Shown here in pieces: positions 32,680 to 44,644 of a stretch of 64,000 nt of DNA (position 1 is its first letter; each line of letters starts with the position of its first letter). The stretch covers positions 15,818,001 through 15,882,000 of the forward strand of contig NC_073340.2 in NCBI RefSeq assembly GCF_027580225.2, read 5' to 3'. The DNA is from Misgurnus anguillicaudatus. Its lineage: Eukaryota; Chordata; Actinopteri; Cypriniformes; Cobitidae. The translations under genes and the position numbers were made by a program. The notes beneath the pieces were generated by a model. It was not told the DNA's origin. It worked only from the letters and a program-made list of their open reading frames with translations, and searched no databases.

Positions 32680-35600
32680 GAAACGAATCCCCCAATTATA
32701 CATGACTTACATTCAGGCAACCCACGATGAGTCAGTCTAAAAAAATATGTGGTATTGCATCTCTTTGATAAATGTATACCAAGTACTATGGTATTAACAC
32801 AGATAAAACATTAAAGCAAATTTCAGTTGAAAAATATATTGCCTGCATTCAGCTGTATTCAACTAAAGATACTCATCTCACTCAAGAGGTCCAGACAAAT
32901 TTTTGGATTGTGTCCATAATTGTTATACACGACAGGGCATGCACTGTATTGGCATCATAAACATAAAATAGTTCAAGACACAGGTCAACATGACTGTGAG
33001 TCAGTCGTAGGCCAGCCATAAGCCCCTAGATTAATTACACAGATTTGTGGAGATGTTAAAGGTCAACTTTTCCACACGTGTAATGAGGAATTCTGTTCAT
33101 CTGTGACCTGACATCTTTGCATGTCTGTTCTTCCTCCTCCACGTCCCACGTCTCCATTTCCTGGCCAGTGACAGTAATGGGTGTTGGGTCGGGAAGTTCC
33201 CCGCAGTAAATATTTACACAGACCGAAGCGGGGTCTGACACTTCTTAAGATCAGGAGATTTTGTGTGTAGTGTTTGGGCCCTACTGAGCCAAGTCGATCC
33301 ACTAATATGCTTACCTTGAAGTTTATGGGGTTGGGCGATATTGATCAAAATTCGTATCTCAGTAAGTTTGTGTTGAATGTCAATATATATAATAAATATC
33401 TCTGTATGTTCTGCAAATTATTATGCATGTTTGCATGCAAGTCAAAGCCTCATGTGAGATTTCACAATCACCTTTATTGAAAATGACATATGATAAAAAT
33501 AAACTTTAACAAAGGGTTTTCCTTCCTGTTTGAAAATATTTGAAAAACCAGATTCAAGCTGGTTGGAAAGCTTACGTATGACCTCAGTGTACATTTCTGC
33601 CAGAGCTTCATAGAGACTGTATTGTCTCTACTGGGAAAAAATACAGATAGGCCTATTTTTACCAAAACTCGATATAATAGCATCCTTTTGTGCACCCAGA
33701 GTCTATTTAAGCACCTGATTCCTGATAAAGGGATCATGCAAATCAGGTAACAACATGAACATGGTGGGCCGTGTGCAATCTCTCAAACCTGGCTGTTGGA
33801 TAGTTTTAAGTGCTTAAATGTGAAGGAAGCAGCGGACTACCATGATGACCTGGCGTACTTTCCTAAAACCATACGGCATCGTCCCATCACAGGCACTTTA
33901 TAAAAAGCAGAACTTGCACTTGACTCTATTGTAGGTCTTAAAAAAACCTGTAACACGCTTCACCATCATTTGATGAACTACTCCAGCCATGATCAATAGC
34001 AAACATCTCTTGTAAACAACATTCCACTTACCGTCTGTTTTCACTCAGGGGTAATAGGCAAGCAAATAAGTCTGCGATAAGACAAATTTACATTGAAAGA
34101 AGGCATGTTTGTGCTAAACATAATGACTGTGACTTCATTTAAATACAAAGAGCTGTTTTAGCGCATTTAATACTACTTAGTTAAATTATTTTGGGTGGTT
34201 AGTGAAAAATGTGTTTTGTAAACCGCTATGTCATGCTGCTTAGTCCGCACTGCAATTATGAAACGCAGGATATGCTGTAATATTTGTACTGTTGTTTCTC
34301 ACAACACACATACACTTCCCTATTACAGCTTTTTTTAAATTCATGATTAAAATGATATGAGATGCTAGACCGGTTCCCCACACAGATGCATGCAGCACAT
34401 TTAATTTGTTTATCTTTTGCGCTACATTAAACCATCATACTGTACTGTATTCATAAAGTTATGCAGTATACAGCTGTATGCAAATCTATGCTCATTTTAA
34501 GGCACCTGTGGTTTTGCCGAATGATGCTGTTTTGAATGTACCTCTTGCATGTGCGTTTACAACAGAAGAGTCTGGAAATTTCTGGCTTGGTTGACAAAAA
34601 GTATCTATCTGGAAAGACATATAACCCAGTAAAATGCCTGCACAAGTGCACAAGTACTAAGTTATACAGTACCACAGCTGCTATGCTGATGGTATTCCCA
34701 TTTCAGAAATATATCAGTTTTACATCTCTCTTAACAGTCTATCAGTTTCCAGGCTTCCAGATGGTCTGAGATCTCGGGACACCCTGTATAACTGCAAAGA
34801 GAGAGAGAAAAAAACATTTTTCTCTCCTCGCTGCTCCCGTTTCTATTTTTTACACACTCTCTGTTTTTCCTTACACCATTTTGAAGAGTGTCCAGTTTTT
34901 CGGTCTTGGAAAAATGAAGTCTTCGCTGAATCAGCTGGGAAACCCATCAGTAAAAGTAATGAGCTGGAATGCCGGGATGAATCAGTCAAGCTTAGTCCAG
35001 TGTGAAACTCCAGCTATAACCTGTATGCTGTAGCTCTGATGAGGCTGGTGTTTTATCAGCTGAGTCTGTATTTAAACAAAGCCTGTTATGTTTCTCCCAG
35101 GTCTTATTGCCTGTCATGATTCATTATAGTTTCTCTGTGAGCTAACCCCCTGGAAAACGTTCCGACAGGGTTGTGTTTACGTTCGCGCTCAGGAATTAAT
35201 GGGAAAACCAAGACGATTTGGCCTAATGTGGCAAATGTCACGTCGAATTTGTACTTATCCATAGCGATGACATGACTTTTTATGCTTGAGTTGTCAGTGG
35301 TTTTTGGAGGACATGACAGCACCCTATAAGGATGGGACAGTGATTAAGGGTCATTCTGTTCCTCTTCTCTGTTGTACATGTGAACTTATGTTGTGTTAAG
35401 GTATTACTTTCTAGTTCAAATAATACAAATGTTTTTTATAAGAAAAGGAGATCTGGTCCGCACCTGTACTTGTGTGACTGATGTGATCATCGTGTGATAA
35501 ATGACTGCCATCATGATCAATAGAAAACGTCTCTTGTAAACAAAATTCCACTAAATGTCTGCTTCCTGTCAGCTATAATAGAGCCGGCAGACGAATGGCG

Positions 35601-36299
35601 CTGGGTTTTAGCACTGAACTGTAGTCTATAAGCATCTTCATAATACAGAAAGGGGAATCTGGTAGGTTAGGTCCGTTTGTGATGCGTGACTTTTCTCTTC
35701 CCCTTATTGTGATTAGGTCTTGCATAGCTGGAGAACAATGCAGGCCACCGAAGAAAAATTCCAGTTGAACACCGCCTCCACGTAGTAAAGCCATGTTCAT
35801 TTATACAGACTGTGTTGACATGCGGCTCTGATGGAAAGTGCTTAATCATGCTAAGGGCTTGGTGGAAATTCTTCTTTATTATTAATAATATCATTACAAA
35901 ACGCGAGTGGTATTTGCCTGTAAAACAGCTGACGCCTTGATGCTGGGTGTTGGGCATTCAGGGTTTTTTATATTTCATTTTTTGTAGATATATATACGCT
36001 TTGATATATGTGTTTTCCCCCAACGTCTAGTTGCTATGTAGTCTCAGCATGTGCTTGGATTTTTCTAAAATGTGTTTTAAGTTATAGATCTAAGGGATTT
36101 ATGGGACATCATGAGATTCTAATAATGACGCTATGAGCATCCAAGTTTGATTTTTACTGACATGACATACTCATTTAATATTAAAGATATAAAGTTTATA
36201 TTTTTACAAAAAGTTCTTTACATTATGTTGGATGATTTTATGTAGAAAACGTAATCAACAATCAGTATGTGAAATGACTAGGACGTCTGAATCCTAAGG
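32680..36299. other. Supervillin intron 1, no gene seen
   Basis: Non-coding by inspection. It holds a pair of direct repeats of about 45 bp: CATGATCAATAGCAAACATC... near 33988 and CATGATCAATAGAAAACGTC... near 35513. Confidence 0.45.
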
Positions 36300-36830
36300 G
36301 GTTGTTTACACCAAAGCGTTTAAACCATAGACTGTAAAAAAAGATGGACGACACAATGTCGCTTCCTACCATTGTAATGAATTAAAGCCGAAAATATCCG
36401 ACCATGAGTGCTGCCATGTTACATAAAAACATCAGTTTGGAGCCAGGGCCTTTGCAGAAGGAATCGTCCATGGAGCCAAAGGCGGAGCTGCGGTAGTAAA
36501 TTAAAACCTCCGTCCAAACACTTGCACGCCCAATTCAACCACGGCAATCATAACGACACGCCCCGTTACTATAGCATCAAATTTCTAGCTTAAATTAACT
36601 TATAGTAAAATGAACAATTTACTATTGAACTACCTTAAAAAAAACAAAACCATCTTTCGGAAAATTTTATTAGAAGTGTAAATATTATTTTATTTAGAGC
36701 CGAGTCCTGTTCGTTTGCATGGAGAGGGCGGGGTTTATGACTTGTATTGCAGCCAGCCACCAGGGAGCAATCAAAGAGCTAGCGGCTTCACTTTTCAAGA
36801 TGTATGAGGCACACCCGGTTTAAACGCGGC
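36300..36830. repeat. Dispersed repeat block (ACCATAGACTGTAAAAAAAG)
   Basis: Starts with 'TTTACACCAAAGCG' and 'CCATAGACTGTAAAAA', the same lead-in as 13644-13700 and 28705-28760 (ATGGACG...GTGACGTCA). It contains GGAGCCAGGGCC and GGAGCCAAAGGCGGAGC. Family boundaries are uncertain. Confidence 0.45.
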
Positions 36831-36904
36831 TGAAAATGCTTACGGACGCCGACTTTGGCCGCTTGTTAGCATTTTTTTGTCTTTTGTTGCTATGATATTT
36901 CTGC

Positions 36905-37265
36905 TTATGCAGAGTTCAGACTGCACGATTTTAGCTCTGATTTGGACTCGCCGACAAGTTTTGAGAAATCGCTGACAAATGCTCAAAATCACAGGGAAAT
37001 CTATGCACGTGCACGCGAGTAACAATCACACAGTGTGAATTATCAAAGACGCTGAGAGAATTGCCGACAAGTCGCCGACACAATATCTGGCATGCTAGAT
37101 ATTTGAACGTGTCGCCGATTCAAAAACGCCAGCTGCTAAAATTATAATCCAGATTTTTGTACCTGCGCATACTTATTACATTGCGCATGCGCGTACAGGA
37201 GAGAATGTAGGAGGTAGCCCAGGAGATGCATTGCATTTGGTTGCAATGTGCATACGTTGGATGTT
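36905..37265. repeat. CGCCGACAAG-type dispersed repeat
   Basis: CpG-rich block opening CAGAGTTCAGACTGCACGATTTT, with repeated TCGCCGACAAGT/TTGCCGACAAGTCGCCGACA words. It resembles fish DNA-transposon derivatives. It has no open frame. Confidence 0.45.
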
Positions 37266-37269
37266 TGCT

Positions 37270-39390
37270 TACACGTACAAGTAAAATAAACGATGCTTAG
37301 GAAGGCTTTTACCATGCACGAACCTTCGCGTAAACAAACTATACTTTAGTGTTCAAAAACAGGAGGTAAGAAATCCTTAGAAATCCATAGAAATGTTTCA
37401 TTATGCAAAGTAAATAAATACAAAAAAACAAGAAAACTGAGCTATTTTCAAATTTAAGTGATATCCGTACCAAATATTGTCTTTTTAGTGGTAATGCACT
37501 TTAATAACAACTGTGTACATTTTCATGGTTATTGTTAGTATGTGACAGATGCAGAAACGGGTGACATGATAATGCAAACATGTCAGATGTAGTAAATGTA
37601 GGCATACTTCATGCGTACATACTACAAAGAACCTATTGTTTTAACACGTCATGTAATTCAGTACATACTGTCAAGCTACGCTCTTTCGGAAATAACCTAA
37701 TTAAAAAAATAGAGTATTTTATTATGGTCATAATAAGTGTGTTTGTGTTCAGGTTGCATAAGCTCTTTCTAGAAGCACAGGCTATGTATGGACTCCATCA
37801 GAAAGCTGTGTTTAATGAGAGCCATATTTCTCTTCCCCCCACTGAGTGTCTGGTGTGTTTTCCAGCACTTTCAATACTCTGTAATGACTCCAAGCCGAGC
37901 CACAGTGCCGGTGTTGGCTTTTATTGCGAATTGTTGCTGGCCTAAGACACAGCTTAGTGCATGTAGTTGTCAGATAATGTTATTGGATTACAGGCTGATG
38001 ATGCATGCTGAGTCTCATCTCCACACACGGCCCGTCACATGACCTGTGTGGCGATCACACAGTATCCCACGCTTGCCCTAAAGCCACACTCTCTCTTTTA
38101 AATACATGTTTCACTGGCTTTTACTGAAGTATGTCATGCTTGAAATTGGAATTGCTGATTTTAATTAAAACTCAATTATACTTTCATTGTGCAGACATGC
38201 AGGTCACGGACAACAGTACTTCCCTATCCCCGTTGGCTATCCTTATCTTTCTTTAATGCATTGCTATTGTTTTGGTAACAACATTACCCATTTTGTTTAC
38301 AGAATTTCAGTGACATTATGATTGCAGCATGCCATTTACACCAGCCACCATCGCATTTAAGAAAAAAAGTTTTGCTTGTGCAGAATGCATTAGCGCTTTG
38401 AATCACACCCGCAGTGTGCAATATTATTCTGTCAGCATGATAACTGACACTCCTCTTTGCCGTTGTTGTGGTGTATGCTAATGATAGCTATTTATCATTC
38501 ATATACAACCACTGGGCCTTCAGCAGTTTTCATGCAAATGATTTCAATGCATCATACACATATAAAAATGAATCTGTATTCTGGTTTGAGCTCCCCGGAG
38601 TGCTCACCGTTGTAAGCAAATCACCAAATCTAAAGGCATGTCCAGCTGACCAAGCCAGATAGCAGATTTAACCTCAGGTCAGATAGATTAGACCTGATGG
38701 AGACTTAAAAGGGTGATCGGAAGCAAAGAAACAGGAATGTGTTAGGCCCCTTAGGGTGCTTTTCCATGCAATAAAAACACCATTTAGTAAATGCGTTTAT
38801 GCAATAAAATTTGGATCTTCAAAGTCCAGACGGGTCCCTATCACTTTCATTTTTCAGGCCCCTTTCATCTTTACATTTGTCAAAATGTGACCCTGTCCGT
38901 GAAATTCAGCCTAAAGTATTAGTATAATTTTGAGAATTTAGGAGCATCAAAAATTGATTCCACTTTAATTTTAGTTTTTGGCAAGGTCTTAGTTAATATT
39001 AAAGATATCAAGGTTATATTTTCACAAATGGTGTTCTTTACATTATATATACATAATAGTAAATTACAAACATGACTTTAGATGGGTTTTCACCGGCATG
39101 TGCACAAATTTGTGTCCACATAAAACTGGATGCAAATTGCAGGGGTTTTGTATCACACTGAAGGGGCTTATTTTGCGATAACTACCGGCTGCCTGTACAT
39201 TATCCCTCTTATTACATGGCTATTTACCTCATAAGTAAGGTAAGGCACATTTAAATATTCATTTAAAATATTTTATTTGCTCATTTTTAATGAATGCAGA
39301 CCTTCCGCAAGGAAAACCCGTTTACTTTCGATTTTAAGATGAGACAAGGCGTTCAAATGTTACGAACACACTATTTGGTTTAATCATTTG
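37270..39390. other. Supervillin intron 1, no gene seen
   Basis: AT-rich non-coding DNA. Reading frames here are short and lack recognisable domains or paired splice sites. Confidence 0.4.
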
Positions 39391-39394
39391 TAAA

Positions 39395-40369
39395 TACACT
39401 CACCTAAAGGATTATTAGGAACATATGTTCAATTTCTCATTAATGCAATTATCTAATCAACCAATTACAGAAAAATTTAGAAAATGCCTTGTTGATGCTA
39501 GAGGTCAGAGGAGAATAGGCCGACTGATTCAAGCTGATAGAAGAGCAACTTTGACTGAAATAACCACTCGTTACAACCGAGGTATGCAACAAAGCATTTG
39601 TGAAGCCACAACGCACACATTTTGAGGCAGATGGGCTACGACAGCAGAAGACCCCACCGGGTACCACTCATTTCCACTACAAATAGGAAAGAGGCTACAA
39701 TTTGCAGAAGATCACCAAAATTGGACGGTTAAAGACTGGAAAAATGTTGCCTGGTCTGATGAGTCTCGATTTCTGTTGAGACATTCAGATGGTAGAGTCA
39801 GAATTTGGCGTAAACAGAATGCGAACATGGATCCATCATGCCTTGTTACCACTGTGCAGGCTGCTGGTGGTGGTGTAATGGTGTGGGGGATGTTTTCTTG
39901 GTACACTTTATGTCCCTTAGTGTCAATTGGGCATCGTTTGAATGCCACGGCCTACACGAGCATTGTTTCTGACCAAGCCCATCCCTTTATGACCATAATG
40001 TACCCATCCTCTGATGGCTCCTTCCAGCAGGATAATGCACCATGTCTCAAAGCTTGAATCATTTAAATTGGTTTCTTGAACATGACAATGAGTTCACTGT
40101 TCTAAAAAGGCCCCCACAGCCACCAGATCTCAACCCAATAGAGCATCTTTGGGATTTGGTGGAACGGGAGCTTCGTGCCCTGGATGTGCATCCCACAAAT
40201 CTCCATCAACTGCAAGATGCTATCCTATCAATATGGGCCAACATTTCTAAAGAATGCTTTCAGCACCTTGTTGAATCAATGCCACGTAGAATTAAGGCAG
40301 TTCTGAAGGCGAAAGAAGGTCAAACACTGTATTAGTATGGTGTTCCTAATAATCCTTTAGGTGAGTGTA
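39395..40369 (+). mobile_element. Tc1-like transposon, inactive, with both TIRs
   Basis: Bounded by TACACTCACCTAAAGGATTA and TAATCCTTTAGGTGAGTGTA with TA target sites at both ends. At about 0.97 kb it is shorter than intact Tc1 elements. Transposase pieces in separate frames are the helix-turn-helix part (FRKCLVDARGQRRIGRLI), the middle (GRVRIWRKQ, GGGVMVWGMFSW, SFQQDNAPC) and the end (PPQPPDLNPIEHLWDLVERE). Frameshifts and missing sequence between the first two pieces make it inactive. Its 3' end is nearly identical to the fragment at 2235-2450. Confidence 0.93.
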
Positions 40370-40370
40370 T

Positions 40371-42155
40371 AATGTCATGTTATTAAAATACATATTTATA
40401 TTTATTTATTGTGTAATATTAAACCGTAGCATCCGGGTTTATGTTATTAGTTTTGAGTTATCTGGGAATAGCAAACCTGCAAATGTCGTGACTGGCCAAT
40501 CAAAATCAAGAATTCCAACAAGCCGTGTAATGAAATGAAATAACATCATGAGGGTTTGGAACAACATATGAATTAATAAATAATGACAAAATTGTCTTTT
40601 TCGCATTTCTTCCTTTAAGTATAAGACAACGTAGACAAGTTTTGCCGGAGGTTTAGGAAAATATACTAAAAGTGGAAAATGTGACCTTGGATTCAATATT
40701 TTGGTATTTAAGCGGCCCAAACTGCTCCTTTATTCATAGGGAATGATGTGCTTTACTGTTAGTGTCTGTCATATAGCTGGTTATGCAATGCAATGCCAGA
40801 AATGCTTTTGCACCTGCAGGGCAGCTGGATTAAAGGATGTGAGTTTCAGTGTGATTTTCGGACATTACAAGGGAAATGCTTTTTAGACAGAACTTCCTCT
40901 CTCTGCATTGTGACTACACAGAGATCAAAGGTCACGAGCATCCGGACTGTACCACAAGGATTCGTTATTAGAGTTTTGGCAAGGAATCAAAAAGATGATG
41001 TCACATTTTGTAATCTATCAATATGGCTTTTGGAGTAAAATAAATACATGGGCTTACCCAAAGTTGATGTTTATAAAATGTTTTCAAGCATTTAAATATA
41101 CAGTTCATCTTCTGAAAGAGCTCTTTTGTTAGAAAATGCCTTTGGCTTTACCTGTCTGGACAAGCACTGATTGCTTCATTGCATAACAAGAGAAAATCTG
41201 AATCTGCAGAAGATCTCTGAATACCTCAGCTGATTGCTTCGACATTGCAGTCCTACCAGCTCAACACTTGTGCAGTGCGTAAGATTTTAAGTCACAATTT
41301 AGATTTTGCACACTGCTTATCTTGGCCTTTCTGTTGGGGCAAATGTCTTTGCCTTGACTCATCTGTAAGCATATCTCAAAGCATTCTCCCCTTGATTGGA
41401 TTAAAATAAAAACAATAAAGTATGTTTCCAAACATAGTGTTTTTTTCGGAGTCTAATCGAGCTGTTTGGGTTTAGTATTCCTTTCAAAGGTAATGGCAAA
41501 AAGCACACAGTGGACCCCGGGATGACTCGCAGAATTACGTACTCTTCTAATCATAGAGCCGTAGTGAGCAGTTTTGACTCTCGGGGGATTTGCTTTCTTG
41601 GAAGAAACATTTTGTGTATGGGTTGGTTGTTTTGGCATTTTTACTCGTTTTCATTAGCAACTTGATTTTATGACGTCTCCTGGGTACCATTACAGCTAGC
41701 GGCCTTCGAACAATCATGTTTTGAGGTTTCCATTTCACCTTTAGTGAGAATAAGGGGAAAATAAGACTTGGCATGTATTACAGCTTATCTGTACTTATTT
41801 CTTTGTAAGAAGAACTTGATATATGTACAGATGAATGCACATCGACTGGAGCTAACGTTCCATGTAGCCTAATGGTAACTTCGTTAACATGTAAGCCGTG
41901 ACGACATAAAGACAAAATGTTATGCAAAAGCAAAATTCACACTTTTTGGAATGAAATGGGAGGATTTGCAGTGTTTTTGTATTATTTGGTTGCGTTGTGG
42001 TTATTTTACAATGCATATGTTGTCAAACTAATAAAACTGTTATCTTAATTTGCTAGTGTTTGCTAGTATGATTAAACTTATTATACGTACTGAGCGCATT
42101 TGGTCAATATCATTGTCTTGTATTTGACTGAGTTGTGTTTTAATAGCTCTTCAGT
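40371..42155. other. Supervillin intron 1, no gene seen
   Basis: No exon, RNA gene or complete repeat recognised. Several antisense frames of 60-93 codons have no domain signature. Confidence 0.4.
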
Positions 42156-42156
42156 T

Positions 42157-42718
42157 TAGGGTTGCATAACGATTAATCGTTATTTATCTATTGCAGAATA
42201 AAGGTTTTTGTTTACATCATATATGTGTGTGTACTGTGTATAATAACTTTGTATAAATAAATATACACACATGCATGTATATATTTAAGAAATGTTTACA
42301 TGTGTATATACATTTGTATATTTATGTATAATTTGTATTATATCATTTGTATATTTATGTATAATTTATATTATATATAATATATTATATAATTTATTTA
42401 ACATTTAAACTTTTTTCTTAAAATTATACATGCATATGTGCATATTTTTGTATAAATAAATATACACACATGCATGTATATATTTTAAGAAATGTTTACA
42501 TGTGTTTATACATTTCTATATTTATGCATAATTTATATTATATAACATATTATATAATTTATTTAACATTTAAACATTTTCCTTAAAATTATACATGCAT
42601 ATGTGCATATTTATATATACATAATTACTATTCACAGTTCACACAAATATATGATGTATGTAAACAAAAACTTTTATTCTGCAATAGATAAATCGCGATT
42701 ATTCGTTATGCAACCCTA
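42157..42718. repeat. AT-rich foldback element TAGGGTTGCATAACGA
   Basis: The left arm TAGGGTTGCATAACGATTAA to GCAGAATAAAGGTTTTTGTTTACAT mirrors the right arm ending ATTCGTTATGCAACCCTA. The core holds two tandem copies of a block of about 190 bp with ATACACACATGCATGTATAT, ACATGTGT and TTTATATTATAT. Confidence 0.85.
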
Positions 42719-43879
42719 CTTCAGTTAGAAAGCTGCAATAGAGGGTATGCATTGACATAATTTTTCCACGTGACCACGCCGGACCTCGCCTCGTCGAGTG
42801 CAAACGTTCAACAAAATGGCTGGTTTTCATAGCGGAATGTGCGTCACAAGTCACAACGTGCATTTCTGGTTTAAATAGATTGCAGTTTGGTTTTGCGTCA
42901 GTCTTGGCTGAAAAGTTGTTGTTTGTTTGTTTGTTGTTTTCCTGCACTTTTGCCTCTGACGACAGCAATTCCTGGTTTAAGACCAGGAGCTGTAGGGGCC
43001 TGGAGCCAATTATCTGGAACTGCATTTTTTGCATTAGAAATTTTCAGCTTTGGGACCGCCACCCTGCCGTAAAGGGGACTGTCTCACCAATGGTCCTCTT
43101 TTAACTGTTTTCACTGAGTAAGAAAAATATGTGCTATGATATACTGTAGGTCTAGGCGCCGCAGAGCAAATTTGGAGCCGTCTCCCAGGTCGCTGAAGAT
43201 TATAGCTCCTTTGAGGGTGATGTCATCTCATCTGTGACTCCGCTGTTCCCCTTCCCACTCGTTCTACACTCCCCAATCCGCATTTCCCTCGTCCCGCCAT
43301 TGTTTCATTATCTCACCTGTGGCATTCAATGCTCATTTTTCTCATTTGGTCTTGCACTCCATCACAAACTCATTCTTTCCCTTCCAATTATCTTCAGCCT
43401 ATTTCATCCATCCTGGCTTTTCTCCATCTTTGTCCTGTCTTGTTCTCCCTGTGTGGAAGCTATTAAGTGTGAGGTCCCAGATGTGTCCCATTAACCCCTG
43501 CACCCCACAGCAGGAATCCAGAAGAGCCCTCCTAATCTCCCCCTCATCGCCCCAAACCCCCACTAACACAAACACACCCTCATCAGCTAATAATTCTTTC
43601 TCTGCAACATCTAGCCATCATCTCACACTGTAGTACTTGCAGACATATACACTCTTATATGATGCTAAATACTTGACTAGCATTTTTTATGACATAGGCA
43701 CGTACAGTGTGCATTTGGATGACTGAATGTCTGTTGCGAAACACGGGTCTTGTTGTGCGATGTTGATGGTGGTATTTTGTAAGAATGGATTTCATAAACC
43801 ATAGATGTGTTCCATAAACCACTGAGACTACGAGTAGGGGGTGATATAGTCTCGCGTAGCCAGACCTTCAATACTGAAG

Positions 43880-44012
43880 TCAATGGGTACCGTCATCATT
43901 TATCAGAATATCATCTTTTGTGCTCAACACAATAAAGAAACTCATACAGTGAGGTTTAAAACAGCACGAGTGTGAGTAAATGATGACAGAATTTTTGGGA
44001 GAACTATCCCTT
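43880..44012. repeat. GGATAGTTCA-type element, right half
   Basis: GAAGTCAATGGGTACCGTC to GAACTATCCCTTTAA matches the right half of the complete hairpin at 57858-58185. Confidence 0.78.
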
Positions 44013-44644
44013 TAATATAAATTTAACATTTTAGGTGTGTTTCTAAAGCGTTCACAAATGCAACGTCACATCATTTGCAAAAAAGGCAATCCCAGAATGC
44101 ACTGTGTTGATCTCAGTATAAACAAATCTATTCCCCTGTGCTTTTCACATGAAGAGCAATGGTTGCATGAACATATGGAGTGTTGCAAATACGTCACTTA
44201 TTAGGTTTCATTACAGCGATGATGCCACAGCTGCCTGTGTAGACAGTAAGCCAGTACTGGATACTGTGTACTGTATGTGTTAAGCACACAATGGTCTCTC
44301 TCTCTCTCTTTTTTGTCTTTTTATCTATCTCTCTATTTATCTCTTGATGGGACTGTTCAGGGTAATATGAGAATCAGAGCGTTGTGGGCAGGGTGTTAAA
44401 GTCCTCAGTGTTTTCTTTTAGCTGGATCACTGCACTCGTTTTCAAGCTTTCATTTGACAAAACTGTAGGTAGGTAGGATTAGAGGTTTTAGGTGTGTTCG
44501 TGATTGCGCCAGTGTTTTTTTCAGCTGCAAAGAGATATCCTGTTTTCTTTTGTATCTTACTCCATTCATAGATTATACAAAAGCTTTTCTTAAATTCAAG
44601 TGCAGGCAATGTAATAACGTTGACTCTTTTTTTTTTCTTAACAG

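Noticed and set aside
39776..40057. Tc1 transposase frame as an active gene
   Set aside because: The transposase is split among frames with missing sequence; the element is inactive.
42880..43633. Several frames of 60-104 codons, possible secreted protein
   Set aside because: Hydrophobic Leu/Ser-rich translations of T/C-rich DNA with no clear splice partners or domain.
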